Positions 34,603 to 43,193 of a DNA stretch of 64,000 nucleotides are shown here, one piece after another (position 1 is the first letter of the stretch; the number at the start of each line of letters is the position of its first letter). The notes under the pieces are model-generated. The model had not been told where the DNA came from and ran no database searches. It saw only the letters and a list, made by a program, of their open reading frames with translations. The position numbers and the translations under genes are program-made. The stretch is from Microbacterium sp. VKM Ac-2923 (GTDB lineage: Bacteria; Actinomycetota; Actinomycetes; Actinomycetales; Microbacteriaceae), in assembly GCF_022815605.1 (NCBI RefSeq), contig NZ_JALGRP010000005.1, positions 1 to 64,000 on the forward strand, in the 5' to 3' direction.

Positions 34603-34971
34603 ATGAGCGTCAGTCTTGCCGATCTGCGCGGGAAGAACCCCGCGATCTTCACGGACGGGTGTCCCACCCGAACGGTTCTCGACCACGTGATGGGCAAGTG
34701 GGGAGTTCTCGTCCTCCTCGCGTTGTCCGATGGCACGCAACGCTGGGGCGTCCTGCGTCGCAACGTCGCCGGCATCAGCGAGAAGATGCTCGCCAGCACG
34801 CTCAAGACGCTCGAGGGCGACGGCCTCGTGGCGCGCACGGCCTATCCCGAGGTGCCGCCGCGCGTGGAGTACGCGCTCACCGACCGTGGTCGCGACCTGA
34901 TGACACGCGTCATCCCGCTCATGGAGTGGGTGGCCGACAACGCTGACGCCATCGTCGCGCGGGAGGGCTGA
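34603..34971 (+). CDS. HxlR family transcriptional regulator
   Basis: 122 residues. DGCPTRTVLDHVMGKWGVLV is the HxlR signature, with the redox-capable Cys before a winged helix (GISEKMLASTLKTLEGDGLV). YALTDRGRDL closes the wing. In this family the Cys often senses quinones, aldehydes or diamide. It is divergent from the NmrA/QorB-like oxidoreductase, so regulation of that gene is likely. The FUSC gene starts 3 nt after the stop. Confidence 0.92.
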   Translation: MSVSLADLRGKNPAIFTDGCPTRTVLDHVMGKWGVLVLLALSDGTQRWGVLRRNVAGISEKMLASTLKTLEGDGLVARTAYPEVPPRVEYALTDRGRDLMTRVIPLMEWVADNADAIVAREG

Positions 34972-34974
34972 GCC

Positions 34975-36042
34975 ATGCGCGTTCCCGATCTGCGCGCCGT
35001 GCGCGGCAGCCTCAACGTCCGCGCGCCGCGCCGCATCCCCCTCCTCCAGGTCGCGAAGTCGGCTCTGGCGATTGTCGCCGCGTGGCTGATCGCGGGGTGG
35101 CTCGTGCAGGGTCCGCCCCCGATCTTCGCCGCGATCGCGGCACTGCTGGTCGTCCAACCGAGCGTCAACCAGTCCTTCACGCGCGCCGTCGAGCGCAGCG
35201 TGGGTGTAATTCTCGGTGTGGTCATCGCTTCCCTGCTCGGGCTCGCGTTCGGTTCGCAACCGTGGGTCGCCCTCCTCTCGGCCGTCGTGGCGCTCGTCGT
35301 GGCGTGGGCCGCGAGGATCTCCCCCGGCGCGACCAATCAGATCGCGATCAGCGCCCTGCTCGTGCTCGCGTTGGGCACCGCCACACCCAACTACGCCCTC
35401 GACCGCGTCCTCGAGACACTCATCGGTGCCGCGATCGGCATCGTCGTCAACGCGGTCCTGGTGCCGCCGGTCCTGGTGCCGCCGGCCCGCGAGAAGATCG
35501 ACACGCTGGGGCGCGAACTCGCCGCCGCCCTCGAACGTCTCGCCGACGCCCTCGAGACCCCGCAGACGCCGGCCTCGCTGGAGGGGCTGTTGCTGGAGGC
35601 GCGGCTCCTCCGACCGGTCCGGGATGCCGCGGCGGACGCCCTGCGCGACGGGGAGGACTCGCTGGCCCTGAACCCCCGCAGCGGTCGCCACCGCGCCGAC
35701 CTCGCTGAGATGGGCGATCTGCTCGACCGCTTCACCCCCGTCGTCACGCAGACCGTCGGCATGACCCGCGCCGTCTACGACGGATACGACACCTCTATTG
35801 CGGCGGAACCCGCGGTCCGCGCCATCGCGGAGCAACTGCACCGCGCGGCCCACGACGTCCGTCTGGCGTTCAGCCTCGACGCCGGCGCCGGACGCGGCCC
35901 CGAACCTGCGGCCGCGGAGGAGCCCGCGCTGACCCGCCCCTTGCAGATCCAGACACCGTCACCCGCGCACTGGGTCCTCGTGGGCTCGATGCTGACCGAT
36001 CTGCACCGCGTTCACGAGACCCTCCGCGACGACGGGTTCTGA
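34975..36042 (+). CDS. FUSC-family aromatic-acid-exporter-like membrane protein
   Basis: 355 residues. An N-terminal half with about six hydrophobic segments (25-165), containing VQPSVNQSFTRAVERSVGVI (the FUSC signature), is followed by a helical cytosolic domain. Family members export aromatic acids or other toxic organic compounds. It starts 3 nt after the HxlR stop, so the regulator and pump are probably one operon, possibly answering quinone-type stress. Confidence 0.85.
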   Translation: MRVPDLRAVRGSLNVRAPRRIPLLQVAKSALAIVAAWLIAGWLVQGPPPIFAAIAALLVVQPSVNQSFTRAVERSVGVILGVVIASLLGLAFGSQPWVALLSAVVALVVAWAARISPGATNQIAISALLVLALGTATPNYALDRVLETLIGAAIGIVVNAVLVPPVLVPPAREKIDTLGRELAAALERLADALETPQTPASLEGLLLEARLLRPVRDAAADALRDGEDSLALNPRSGRHRADLAEMGDLLDRFTPVVTQTVGMTRAVYDGYDTSIAAEPAVRAIAEQLHRAAHDVRLAFSLDAGAGRGPEPAAAEEPALTRPLQIQTPSPAHWVLVGSMLTDLHRVHETLRDDGF

Positions 36043-36198
36043 CCCGAGCGCGGCGCGCCGGTCCGTCGACCACGTGTGCACCGTACGTCGCCGGAACGCG
36101 CCGCGCGCGCTGCGGCTCCCGCGCGTCCCCCTCGGGTCGCGGCTGCGAATCTCCCCCACCCGCGCCCCCGTCGGATCGTGCGCTGGTTGACTGGGCGC

Positions 36199-36849
36199 AT
36201 GGGTACCGCGATGTTCCCCCTCGGAGCCGTCCTGTTCCCGCATACGCCCGTGGCGCTGCGGATCTTCGAAGAGCGCTATCTCGTCATGCTCGGACGGCTG
36301 CTGGACGAGGCCGACCCGGCCTTCGGAGTGGTGCTGATCGAGCGCGGGTCCGAAACCGGCGGCGGCGATCAGCGCTTCGCCCTCGGCACGATGGCCCAGC
36401 TCAGCCACGTCGTTCCCCAGGCGGGCCAGATGCAGATCGTCGCGCGCGGCGCGGAGCGCTTCGAGATCGTCGAGTGGCTCGACGACGACCCCTACCCCCG
36501 CGCCGAGGTCCGCGTTCTGCCGGATCTGGAGTGGAACGACGCCCTGATGCCGTTGCTCGAGGAGGCCGACAGGATCGTGCGGCGCGTGCTCGCCCGCGCA
36601 CAGCAGTTCGGCGGCACGCGGTGGGATCCCGAAGTCGAGTTGTCGGACGAACCGCTCGCGCGCGCCTGGCAGCTCGCGGCGATCGCACCGCTGGGCGAAC
36701 TCGATCAGATGGAACTCCTGCGCTCGGCGACCCTGGGGGGACTTCTGCGCGCAACCATCGATCTGACGCTCGCAGCGGAACCGCTCCTGGCCGACCCCGT
36801 CCCCGACGGCGTCATCGTCGTAGACGAAAACCCCGGCGACGGCGACTAA
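36199..36849 (+). CDS. Lon N-terminal-domain (substrate-binding) protein
   Basis: 216 residues. FPLGAVLFPHTPVALRIFEE and FGVVLIERGSE are the LAN domain pattern of Lon's N-terminus, followed by a helical part (to about 195). There is no AAA+ or protease domain, so it is a stand-alone member of unknown role. The start at 36199 is preferred on homology; the open frame upstream is Arg/Pro-rich and unlike protein. Confidence 0.85.
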   Translation: MGTAMFPLGAVLFPHTPVALRIFEERYLVMLGRLLDEADPAFGVVLIERGSETGGGDQRFALGTMAQLSHVVPQAGQMQIVARGAERFEIVEWLDDDPYPRAEVRVLPDLEWNDALMPLLEEADRIVRRVLARAQQFGGTRWDPEVELSDEPLARAWQLAAIAPLGELDQMELLRSATLGGLLRATIDLTLAAEPLLADPVPDGVIVVDENPGDGD

Positions 36850-36913
36850 CGCGTCGGGTCGCAGCCCGCATCGCCCGCTCCATCGGCGCAGAGCCCGGAC
36901 GCCGACACCGAAA

Positions 36914-36957
36914 ACACGGCCCGGGCACGCCGCGGTGGCGGTGCGCCCGGGCCGTGT
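36914..36957. terminator. Bidirectional terminator
   Basis: ACACGGCCCGGGC pairs with GCCCGGGCCGTGT (13 bp) between the convergent Lon-N-like and PEP-mutase-like genes. Confidence 0.75.
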
Positions 36958-36964
36958 GTTCGGG

Positions 36965-37741
36965 TCAGTTCAGTTCGCGCACCGTCAGCGGGATGACGCC
37001 GTCGCCGTAGAGGTCGATCGCGAGGTCCTGGAGGGCGGTGAGCGCGACGCGCTGCGTCTGCGGACCGTACGAGATTCGGGCGACGCCCAGGGCCTCGTAC
37101 TCGGCGGCGGTGAGCGCCCCCGGTACGCCGATGACGCTGAGCTTCCGATCACCGAGGCCGTCGACGAGGCGTCGGGTCGTCTCCGCGTCCAGCTTGCCGG
37201 GCACGAACACCGATGTGGCACCGGCGGCGAGGAAAGCGCGACCGCGCTCGATGGCATCGGCTACCTTGTCGTCGAGCGGGCGGTCCCCGCCCTTCAGGAA
37301 GACATCGGTGCGGGCGTTCAGGACGAACGGCACCCCCTCGGCCTCGCCTGCCGCGATGACGGCCTCGACGGCGGCGACCGCGTCGGACAACGGCTTGACC
37401 CGGTCCTCGACGTTCGCGCCGACGACGCCCACACCGATCGCCCGGCGGGTCGTCTCGCCGGGGTCGCCGAAGCCCGCGTCGAGATCCGCCGTGACCGGCA
37501 CATCGACGGAAGCCACGATGCGTCCGACCATGTCGAGCATGAGCTCGACGGGGATGTTCTCGCCGTCTTCATATCCGAAGGTCGCAGCGATCGAGTGCCC
37601 GGCCGTCGCCAGGGCCTTCGTCTCGGGGAGGGATGCGACGGCCTGCGCCGACACCACGTCCCATACATTCACGACCCGCAGGATCTCGGGCGCGGTGTGC
37701 AGGCGGGCGAATGACTGTGCCGTGTCACGGAGAGAGATCAT
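36965..37741 (-). CDS. Isocitrate lyase/PEP mutase family protein
   Basis: 258 residues. VNVWDVVSAQAVASLPETKA, then VTADLDAGFGDP (metal Asp), GANVEDRV and LNARTDVFL are the family motifs. The isocitrate-lyase KKCGH motif is absent, so it is of the oxaloacetate-decarboxylase or carboxyphosphonoenolpyruvate-mutase-like type; the reaction is not certain. Its ATG overlaps the TGA-end of its downstream neighbour (ATGA), so the two are translationally coupled; this gene is the downstream member of the pair. Confidence 0.88.
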   Translation of the reverse strand: MISLRDTAQSFARLHTAPEILRVVNVWDVVSAQAVASLPETKALATAGHSIAATFGYEDGENIPVELMLDMVGRIVASVDVPVTADLDAGFGDPGETTRRAIGVGVVGANVEDRVKPLSDAVAAVEAVIAAGEAEGVPFVLNARTDVFLKGGDRPLDDKVADAIERGRAFLAAGATSVFVPGKLDAETTRRLVDGLGDRKLSVIGVPGALTAAEYEALGVARISYGPQTQRVALTALQDLAIDLYGDGVIPLTVRELN

Positions 37742-38409
37742 GCGCTCGCACCCTCACGTCCGGACTCGTCCGCGAGGGCTTCGGCGATCAGCGTTCCGCC
37801 CGCACCGAACCGGATGAACCGGCCGATCGTGGCGGGCTGCACGAGGGCAGCCGCCGCCACCGAGGCGACGTCGGCGCGGCCGACCTCGCCCTTGCCCTGC
37901 GGCGCGGTCGTGATGCGACCGGTGGCGGACTCGGTGGTGAGCGTGCCGGGGCCGAGGATCGTCCAGTCGAGATCGCTGGCACGCAGGTGGTCGTCGGCGG
38001 CGAGCTTCGCGTCGGCGTACGCGAAGAACGAATCGTCCGGGTCGATGCCGTGGTCGGGAGTGGAGCCGATCCACGACACCATCACGAACCGCCGCACGCC
38101 CGCTTTCGACGCGGCGTCCACCGCACGCTGAGCGGCGTCTCGGTCGACGGCGTAGGTGCGCTCGGCTTCCCCGCCGCCCGCACCCGCCGACCAGACGATC
38201 GCATCCGCACCGGTGAACGCCGTCGCCATCTCCTCGACGTCGGCCTTCTCGACGTCGAGCACGAGGGGGGTACCGCCCGCCTGCTCGATATCACCGCCTT
38301 GATCCGCGGAGCGGATGACGGATGTGGCTCCGTCTCCGCGATCGGCGAGCAGAGCCGCCAGGTGCAGGGCCACTTTGCCGTGGCCTCCGATGATCACGAC
38401 ACGTTCCAT
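37738..38409 (-). CDS. NAD(P)H-binding atypical SDR
   Basis: 223 residues. The Rossmann start VVIIGGHGKVALHLAALLAD, with DAIVWSAGAGGG and VSWIGS/YADAKLAADDHLR, fits the NAD(P)-binding (YwnB/CT2-like) family. The substrate is unknown. GAGAGG lies 8-9 nt before the ATG. It is the first gene of a coupled pair with the PEP-mutase-like gene. Confidence 0.88.
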   Translation of the reverse strand: MERVVIIGGHGKVALHLAALLADRGDGATSVIRSADQGGDIEQAGGTPLVLDVEKADVEEMATAFTGADAIVWSAGAGGGEAERTYAVDRDAAQRAVDAASKAGVRRFVMVSWIGSTPDHGIDPDDSFFAYADAKLAADDHLRASDLDWTILGPGTLTTESATGRITTAPQGKGEVGRADVASVAAAALVQPATIGRFIRFGAGGTLIAEALADESGREGASA

Positions 38410-38496
38410 ATCGTCGTCCTCTCGCGTAGTCGATGGGGGTTCCGCGCGATCGACCCTACGCACCACGTCCGACATCGACCGGCGGGGTTGACGCCC

Positions 38497-38895
38497 TCAG
38501 TCCACGTCGCCGTCCACGTAGACCCACCGGCCGCCGCGGCGGACGAACCGGCTGCGCTCGTGCAGCTCCCCGTCGATCCCGTGCTGGCGCCAGGCCGCGC
38601 GGAACGACACGACTCCCGCATCGCCGTCCTCCTCAGCCCCGTCGATCACCAGACCACGCCACGTCGTCCCGTCGTCGACGACGATCTCGTCGGGCCGGGT
38701 CCTCGGATGCCACGATCGCAGCAGGTGGGCGGCGTCACCCACGACGAAGGCGGTGTATCGCGAACGCATCAGTCGTTCAGCACTGGGGGCGGGCACTCCC
38801 TCGAGGATCGGGCCGCAGCAGTGGCCGAACGCTCCGCCCCCGCATGGGCACGTCGCGTGCGGGGAGGGACGGGCGGATGCCAGGCCGAAGGACAT
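38497..38895 (-). CDS. YchJ/UPF0225 family protein
   Basis: 132 residues. The N-terminal SEC-C-like zinc motif CPCGGGAFGHCCGP is followed by the YchJ core (AERLMRSRYTAFVVGDAAHL, then SWHPRTRP and a C-terminal beta sheet). Function unknown. TAGAGT lies 6 nt before the ATG, so it is probably leaderless. Confidence 0.9.
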   Translation of the reverse strand: MSFGLASARPSPHATCPCGGGAFGHCCGPILEGVPAPSAERLMRSRYTAFVVGDAAHLLRSWHPRTRPDEIVVDDGTTWRGLVIDGAEEDGDAGVVSFRAAWRQHGIDGELHERSRFVRRGGRWVYVDGDVD

Positions 38896-38918
38896 TGCGC
38901 CACTCTAGGACGGGCAGA

Positions 38919-39464
38919 TTAGGGCAGATCCCGAACGTGCAGGAGGGAGTGGAGCCTCAGGCGCCGCCGGAGAGTTGGTCGTTGGAGGGCATCGACCACG
39001 ACCGACGCCCCGGCCCACGACGCGCCGCTCAGCTCGACGAGCCGGTGACACGCCTCCATCTGCGCTCCGGTATCGACCCAGTCGTCGACGAAGAGCACCC
39101 GGTCCCCCGACCGCAGAAGCCCCCGTCGCACGCCGAGGCGCAGGTGCCGGTCGCGGTAGTCCGGTCCCGTTGTCGTCTCCCACCACGCGTCGCTGTCGAC
39201 GGGGCGCGACGGATCCTTGCGGACCTCGGCGAAACCGACGCCGAGGGCATGGGCCACCAGAACCCCGAGCAGGCTGCCCCGCGACGACGGCCCCATTACG
39301 ACCGTCGGCGCGTCGCCGGCGAAGGGCGCTGCGAGGCTTGGACCGATCCGATCGATGATCGCCGGATCACGCCACCACCCGGTGACGTCCGCGCTGAGCG
39401 TCGGGTCGGTTCGGTCGCTGAGCCACCGAAAGTTCTCGCGCAGACGCTCACGAAGATCGGACAC
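38919..39464 (-). CDS. Phosphoribosyltransferase-fold protein
   Basis: 181 residues. The PRPP-binding motif VLFVDDWVDTGAQM (about 118-131) and an upstream TVVMGPSSRGSLLG loop are typical of type I phosphoribosyltransferases. The purine or other base specificity is unclear. It starts at a GTG with GACAAT about 5 nt upstream. It is the last chromosomal gene before the integrated element and points away from it. Confidence 0.82.
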   Translation of the reverse strand: MSDLRERLRENFRWLSDRTDPTLSADVTGWWRDPAIIDRIGPSLAAPFAGDAPTVVMGPSSRGSLLGVLVAHALGVGFAEVRKDPSRPVDSDAWWETTTGPDYRDRHLRLGVRRGLLRSGDRVLFVDDWVDTGAQMEACHRLVELSGASWAGASVVVDALQRPTLRRRLRLHSLLHVRDLP

Positions 39465-39586
39465 GCTCCATTGTCGTCACGGTCGCGGCGCACATCCGCC
39501 ACGCCGACCGATCTCACCCGGCATTCCTCGGACGTGGCGCACCCGAGCGGGAGCGCCGCCGGAGCGCGCGTGACAGGATCGCATCC

Positions 39587-39688
39587 GTGACCGACCGCAT
39601 CATGCTCCTCGATACCGCTTCGGTATACTTCACCTATGGCACCTACTCGCGTCGTCGGCTATGTTCGGCTCTCTCGGGAGAGCGCTGA
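39587..39688 (+). pseudogene. Stranded 5' end of the exonuclease gene (target of integration)
   Basis: From GTG 39587 the frame reads VTDRIMLLDTASVYFTYGTY and ends at TGA 39686. The first 15 residues match the LLLDTASLYF start of the exonuclease at 48712; the rest comes from the element. CAGGAT lies 7 nt before the GTG, so the chromosomal gene's own leaderless promoter probably remains here. This is the left remnant created by insertion. Confidence 0.75.
39608..39618 (+). other. attL core (CTCGATACCGC)
   Basis: The exact 11-mer CTCGATACCGC recurs at 48754-48764. Both copies sit in the same place of the same codon context (Leu-Asp-Thr-Ala) of the exonuclease gene. Similarity continues to the right (TATACTTC versus TTTACTTC). 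It lies 18 bp before the recombinase ATG. Confidence 0.8.
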
Positions 39689-41162
39689 CTCGACCTCAGT
39701 CGCCCGCCAACGCCAAATCATTGAGGCCCACGCCAAGGGCCGGGGATGGGAGCTTGTCGACACAATTGACGATGTCGACGTCAGCGCATCCAAGCGACGC
39801 CTTGACCGTCCGGGGCTCACTCGCGTCCGTGCCCTCATCGCGGGGGGTAAGGCGGAGGCGGTTCTCGTCTGGCGCCTCGACCGCCTAGCCCGCTCGGTCG
39901 TCGACTTCGGCACCCTCCTCGACGACGGGCTCAACGTAGTTTCGTGCACCGAGCCCCTCGATACGACCACAGCGATGGGCCGCGCCATGGCCGAGGTGCT
40001 CCAGGTATTCGCGGCGCTGGAATCGCGCACAATCGGCGACCGGCTCCGCTCGACAATCGCCTACCGCGTAGGCCAAGGCGACCGCTGGCGGGGCGGACCG
40101 ACCCCGTACGGCTACAAGTCAGTGCCCCACCCCTCAGGGGACGGTAAAACGCTCGCCATCGACGCCACTGAGGCGGCCTACGTCCGCCAGGCGGCGGAGA
40201 TTGTGCTCTCGGGCGGCTCCCTGTACAAGGCAATGACAACTCTGACGTCGAACGGATCGACCCCTCGGCGGGCGACAGCTTGGTCGCTGTCAAGCCTGCG
40301 CGTTGTACTTACGGGTGACTCGGTCCTCGGGCGCCAATCTCGTCACGGCGCGCCTCTGCGCGACGACACCGGAGTCATCGCGACACCCTGGGAGCCCATC
40401 CTCACCGTTTCGGACGCTGAGCGCCTCCGTGCCGTGCTCCAAGCCCGACCTCTTGCGACGACACGCCGCAAGGCTTCCCGGCTCCTGTCGGGGCTCCTGA
40501 CGTGCGAGTCCTGTGGGAGCCGCCTCCGTGTCAACTCTCGGCGCGCGCAAGGGGCACAGGTCGAGTCGTATGGATGCCGAGCCAATGGCGACGGCAAGGT
40601 CTGTCCGCGCCCTGCGAGCATCAACGCCGATCAGGTCGAGGCGTTCCTAGTGGGCGAGTTTCTATCGGTCGCTGGGCGGCTCACGGTTGTTGAGAGGCGC
40701 GCCGTCGTCCGCGACGTCATCGGATTGGCCGAGGTGGAGGAGGCAATCCGCCACACTACCGACGCCATGCGTGAGCCGGGTGCGGACATCCCCGCGCTCG
40801 TCGAACGCCTAAGCGCTCTCACCGGATCGCGAAACGAGCTCGCGGCGCGGCCTGTCGAACCTGTCATCGAGACCGTCGAGACGGGCGAGACCTACGGCGA
40901 GCGGTGGGAGCGGTCTGACACTAACGAACGCCGCGCGGCGCTGGAAAGTGTGCTCATGGGCCCCGTCCCCGTTGTCGCAATCGGGCGGGGTTACAGGCGG
41001 GTCGATGCTGACCGAGTATTGGCGCCGTGGCCCTGGCTCGACGAATATGCCGCACAGTACGTCGACCCCGGCTGGACTGACGCGCGACCGCTCGTCGCGC
41101 CCTGGGCGCCGCTGGACCCCTCTGGCGTGGGCCCTGAAATCGACCCGGACTGGTCCGGCTAA
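39636..41162 (+). CDS. Large serine recombinase (integrase)
   Basis: 508 residues. The N-terminal resolvase domain carries the nucleophile Ser in GYVRLSRESADSTSVARQRQ, then VDVSASKRRLDRPGL and VWRLDRLARS. The recombinase domain (about 160-280: YGYKSVPHPSGD to RRATAWSLSSLRVVLT) and a zinc-ribbon domain (LTCESCGSRLRV ... YGCRANGDGKVCPRP, about 290-330) follow, then a coiled-coil region. The layout is that of phage serine integrases, which join attP and attB without a long homologous core. TATACT lies 6 nt before the ATG, next to attL, so the transcript is probably leaderless. Confidence 0.95.
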   Translation: MAPTRVVGYVRLSRESADSTSVARQRQIIEAHAKGRGWELVDTIDDVDVSASKRRLDRPGLTRVRALIAGGKAEAVLVWRLDRLARSVVDFGTLLDDGLNVVSCTEPLDTTTAMGRAMAEVLQVFAALESRTIGDRLRSTIAYRVGQGDRWRGGPTPYGYKSVPHPSGDGKTLAIDATEAAYVRQAAEIVLSGGSLYKAMTTLTSNGSTPRRATAWSLSSLRVVLTGDSVLGRQSRHGAPLRDDTGVIATPWEPILTVSDAERLRAVLQARPLATTRRKASRLLSGLLTCESCGSRLRVNSRRAQGAQVESYGCRANGDGKVCPRPASINADQVEAFLVGEFLSVAGRLTVVERRAVVRDVIGLAEVEEAIRHTTDAMREPGADIPALVERLSALTGSRNELAARPVEPVIETVETGETYGERWERSDTNERRAALESVLMGPVPVVAIGRGYRRVDADRVLAPWPWLDEYAAQYVDPGWTDARPLVAPWAPLDPSGVGPEIDPDWSG

Positions 41163-41658
41163 CCACCTACGGCGCCGCGCGGGTCCGGTGCGCCGCATCG
41201 CTGAGGCACGCTACACCCCGGCGCCAGGCCCCCTAGCGTGGTGACGCGCGTTATGCACCTAGTCTGCACCGACCGATTCGTCGACCAAATAACCACACCG
41301 CACGCCGCGTTGTACACCTACTGACACCCCAAGGGACGATGCTGAAAAGGCATCGTCCCTGGCATCGTCCCTGACCAGCGCCACTCCTACAACCGCGGAA
41401 TCATGCGGTGAAATCGCCCACAGGGACGCTGGTCGATGCCCCCACACCACTAACCTCTAATGAGGTGAGTCGAAACGGTCACCGCCGCCCCGTGTCGTCG
41501 ACCTAAGTGCACAACGTGCCATTGCGCGCGTCGCCGAGACCGCATGAGGTGCCCCGCGTGGCCCCCTCCGCCTCGGCCCCACTCGCGGGCATCCCGGCGG
41601 TATATCCAAGGGTAAAGAGGCTCACACACTTCTCGCCCCGGAAAGGTGCAACTTCGCA
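41163..41658. other. Gene-poor stretch of the element
   Basis: 496 bp with no frame I can support. The two short minus-strand ORFs here have no ribosome site and unlikely composition. The stretch contains a hairpin with a tandem repeat (41333-41372) and otherwise nothing recognisable. It may hold regulatory signals for the rightward gene block. Confidence 0.5.
41333..41372 (+). terminator. Hairpin with duplicated 3' arm
   Basis: GGGACGATGC (41333-41342) pairs with GCATCGTCCC (41350-41359). The 12-mer GGCATCGTCCCT then occurs twice in tandem (41349-41360 and 41361-41372), so the left arm can pair with either copy. It probably ends recombinase transcription. Confidence 0.55.
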
Positions 41659-41835
41659 ATGACGCACACTCTCACGTGTCACGCCTGCGGTGCCACGTTC
41701 ACCGCCTCCCGTCGGCACGCCCTCACATGCTCCAATGCATGCCGCCAGCGCCGCCAGGCCCGACGCCGCGACGCCCTCATCGCCGACCTCTCCGCATTCG
41801 CGCGCGAGGCCGCCGCGGTCAAGCTAGCCGCCTGA
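41659..41835 (+). CDS. Small zinc-finger protein of the element
   Basis: 58 residues. LTCHACGATFTAS and LTCSNACRQRRQARRRDAL give a CxxC...CxxxC finger with a basic helix, then an Ala-rich helix. It is similar in style to small phage zinc-finger proteins; function unknown. GGAAAGG precedes the ATG by about 11 nt, and codon use is normal for the window. A long ORF in another frame over the same bases is a shadow. Confidence 0.7.
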   Translation: MTHTLTCHACGATFTASRRHALTCSNACRQRRQARRRDALIADLSAFAREAAAVKLAA

Positions 41836-41962
41836 CCCGCCCTCACCTTCCCCCGTCGCCACCGTGCGACGCGTTCCGCCCGTCCGCCTCGCCGCCGTTC
41901 GCGACGGCATCGAGGGACAGCGGGCCACGCCCTGACCGGTCGCTCCGGCACGGCACACCTTC

Positions 41963-42008
41963 GACGCCCCCGGGCGTGGCCCCAAGTGGGCGCCACACCG
42001 GGGGCGTC
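41963..42008 (+). terminator. Hairpin before the coat gene
   Basis: GACGCCCCCGG-gc-GTGGC pairs with GCCAC-a-CCGGGGGCGTC. It lies about 130 bp after the zinc-finger gene and about 120 bp before the coat gene. The rest of 41836-42131 shows no gene. Confidence 0.65.
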
Positions 42009-42131
42009 GCCGTTTCACCCGACGACGCCGCCAAGGTGCGGCCCGTCACCGACCGCTAGACGCGGTTCTCCACCTCATCCACTCCAGGCGCACACCCTCG
42101 CGCCGCACATCTCCTAGGAGAACCCGCCACC

Positions 42132-43103
42132 ATGGCAAACATCTTCCAAACCGACCCCACCGCCGTCGGCGACGTCGCCACTCTCCTCGCGCTCGCAAGT
42201 CTGCGCCTCGGCAACGTCGCTCAGCGTTTCGATTCGTCCGACTTCATCGCGGGCCGTGGCGACACCGTCTACCTGACAGTCTCAGGCGCCCTGGCCGCTC
42301 ACGGGCGAGCGCTCGACGACGTCACCAACGCCATCATCAGCGAACGACTGTCGGAACTGCGCGAGCCGGTGAAGCTCTCGACTCACGCCTACTCCAGCGT
42401 CGTCCTTTCCGACGCCGAGCTCAGCCTCGACATCAAGGACTTCGGCAAGCAAGTACTCGACCCTCAGGCCACCGCCGTCGCGGCCAAGATCGAGCGCGCA
42501 CTCGCCGACGTCATCGACGGTATTGACGTCGCCCCCGATGTGACGTTCATGCGCTCCAACCCGGTCTCGTTCTTCACCCAGGGCCGCGCCGCGCTCCGCG
42601 CCAAGGGCATCGACGTCGCGGGCGAGCCTCTCGTCGCGCTCGTCGGATCGGCGCTCTACGACATCCTCCTCGACTCCGGCGCGCTCGACGCGGACAAGCT
42701 CGGCGGCGACGCCTCGGCCCTCACCAAGGGCGCCGTGGGCAGTCTCCGCGGCTTCGAGGTCGTCGAGGCCACCTCGGGAGACCCGGGGGACGTCGTGTTC
42801 ATGACGAAGCGCGGCTCGCTCTACCTCGCCAACCGCGCCCCCGAGGTCCCGACCGACGTGACCGGCAACAAATCCACGCACGAGGGATTCGAGCTCCGCG
42901 CCATCCAGGACTATGACGCCACCGTCACCGCTCAGCGGTCGGTCCTTTCGACCTTCGTGGGTGCGGGCATCCTCCCCGCCTACAAGGCCACCCGCACAGA
43001 GGATGTCGCCATCCAAGGCGAGGCGGACTTCGTCGCCGGTTCTGTGACGCTGTCCCCCATCCCCGGGGGCGCGACCGTCAAGGCCAACATCAGCAACGTC
43101 TAA
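42132..43103 (+). CDS. Phage major capsid (P22 coat-type) protein
   Basis: 323 residues. The protein starts MANIFQTDPTAVGDVATLLA and has VTFMRSNPVSFFTQGRAALR, GLRGFEVVE-like and FELRAIQDYDATVTAQRSVL blocks, the pattern of P22-coat-like HK97-fold major capsid proteins of actinophages. CTAGGAGAA precedes the ATG. The C-terminal part (FVAGSVTLSPIPGGATVKAN) may be a short Ig-like or decorating tail. No scaffold or protease gene lies before it. Confidence 0.8.
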   Translation: MANIFQTDPTAVGDVATLLALASLRLGNVAQRFDSSDFIAGRGDTVYLTVSGALAAHGRALDDVTNAIISERLSELREPVKLSTHAYSSVVLSDAELSLDIKDFGKQVLDPQATAVAAKIERALADVIDGIDVAPDVTFMRSNPVSFFTQGRAALRAKGIDVAGEPLVALVGSALYDILLDSGALDADKLGGDASALTKGAVGSLRGFEVVEATSGDPGDVVFMTKRGSLYLANRAPEVPTDVTGNKSTHEGFELRAIQDYDATVTAQRSVLSTFVGAGILPAYKATRTEDVAIQGEADFVAGSVTLSPIPGGATVKANISNV

Positions 43104-43135
43104 CCGACATACACCCGGCGCCACCAGCGCCACCG

Positions 43136-43170
43136 CGAGCCCGCCCGACCTCACCCCGGGCGGGCTCGCC
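43136..43170 (+). terminator. Terminator after the coat gene
   Basis: GCGAGCCCGCCCG pairs exactly with CGGGCGGGCTCGC (13 bp), 32 nt past the stop. Confidence 0.75.
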
Positions 43171-43193
43171 CCGCACACGACAGGACACCTCGC

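Noticed and set aside
39465-39640. tRNA gene as integration target of the element
   Set aside because: No cloverleaf is seen at either end; the repeated core lies in a protein-coding gene.
41259-41659. Two short minus-strand ORFs, possibly a toxin-antitoxin pair
   Set aside because: No ribosome sites, unlikely amino-acid composition and no recognisable motif.
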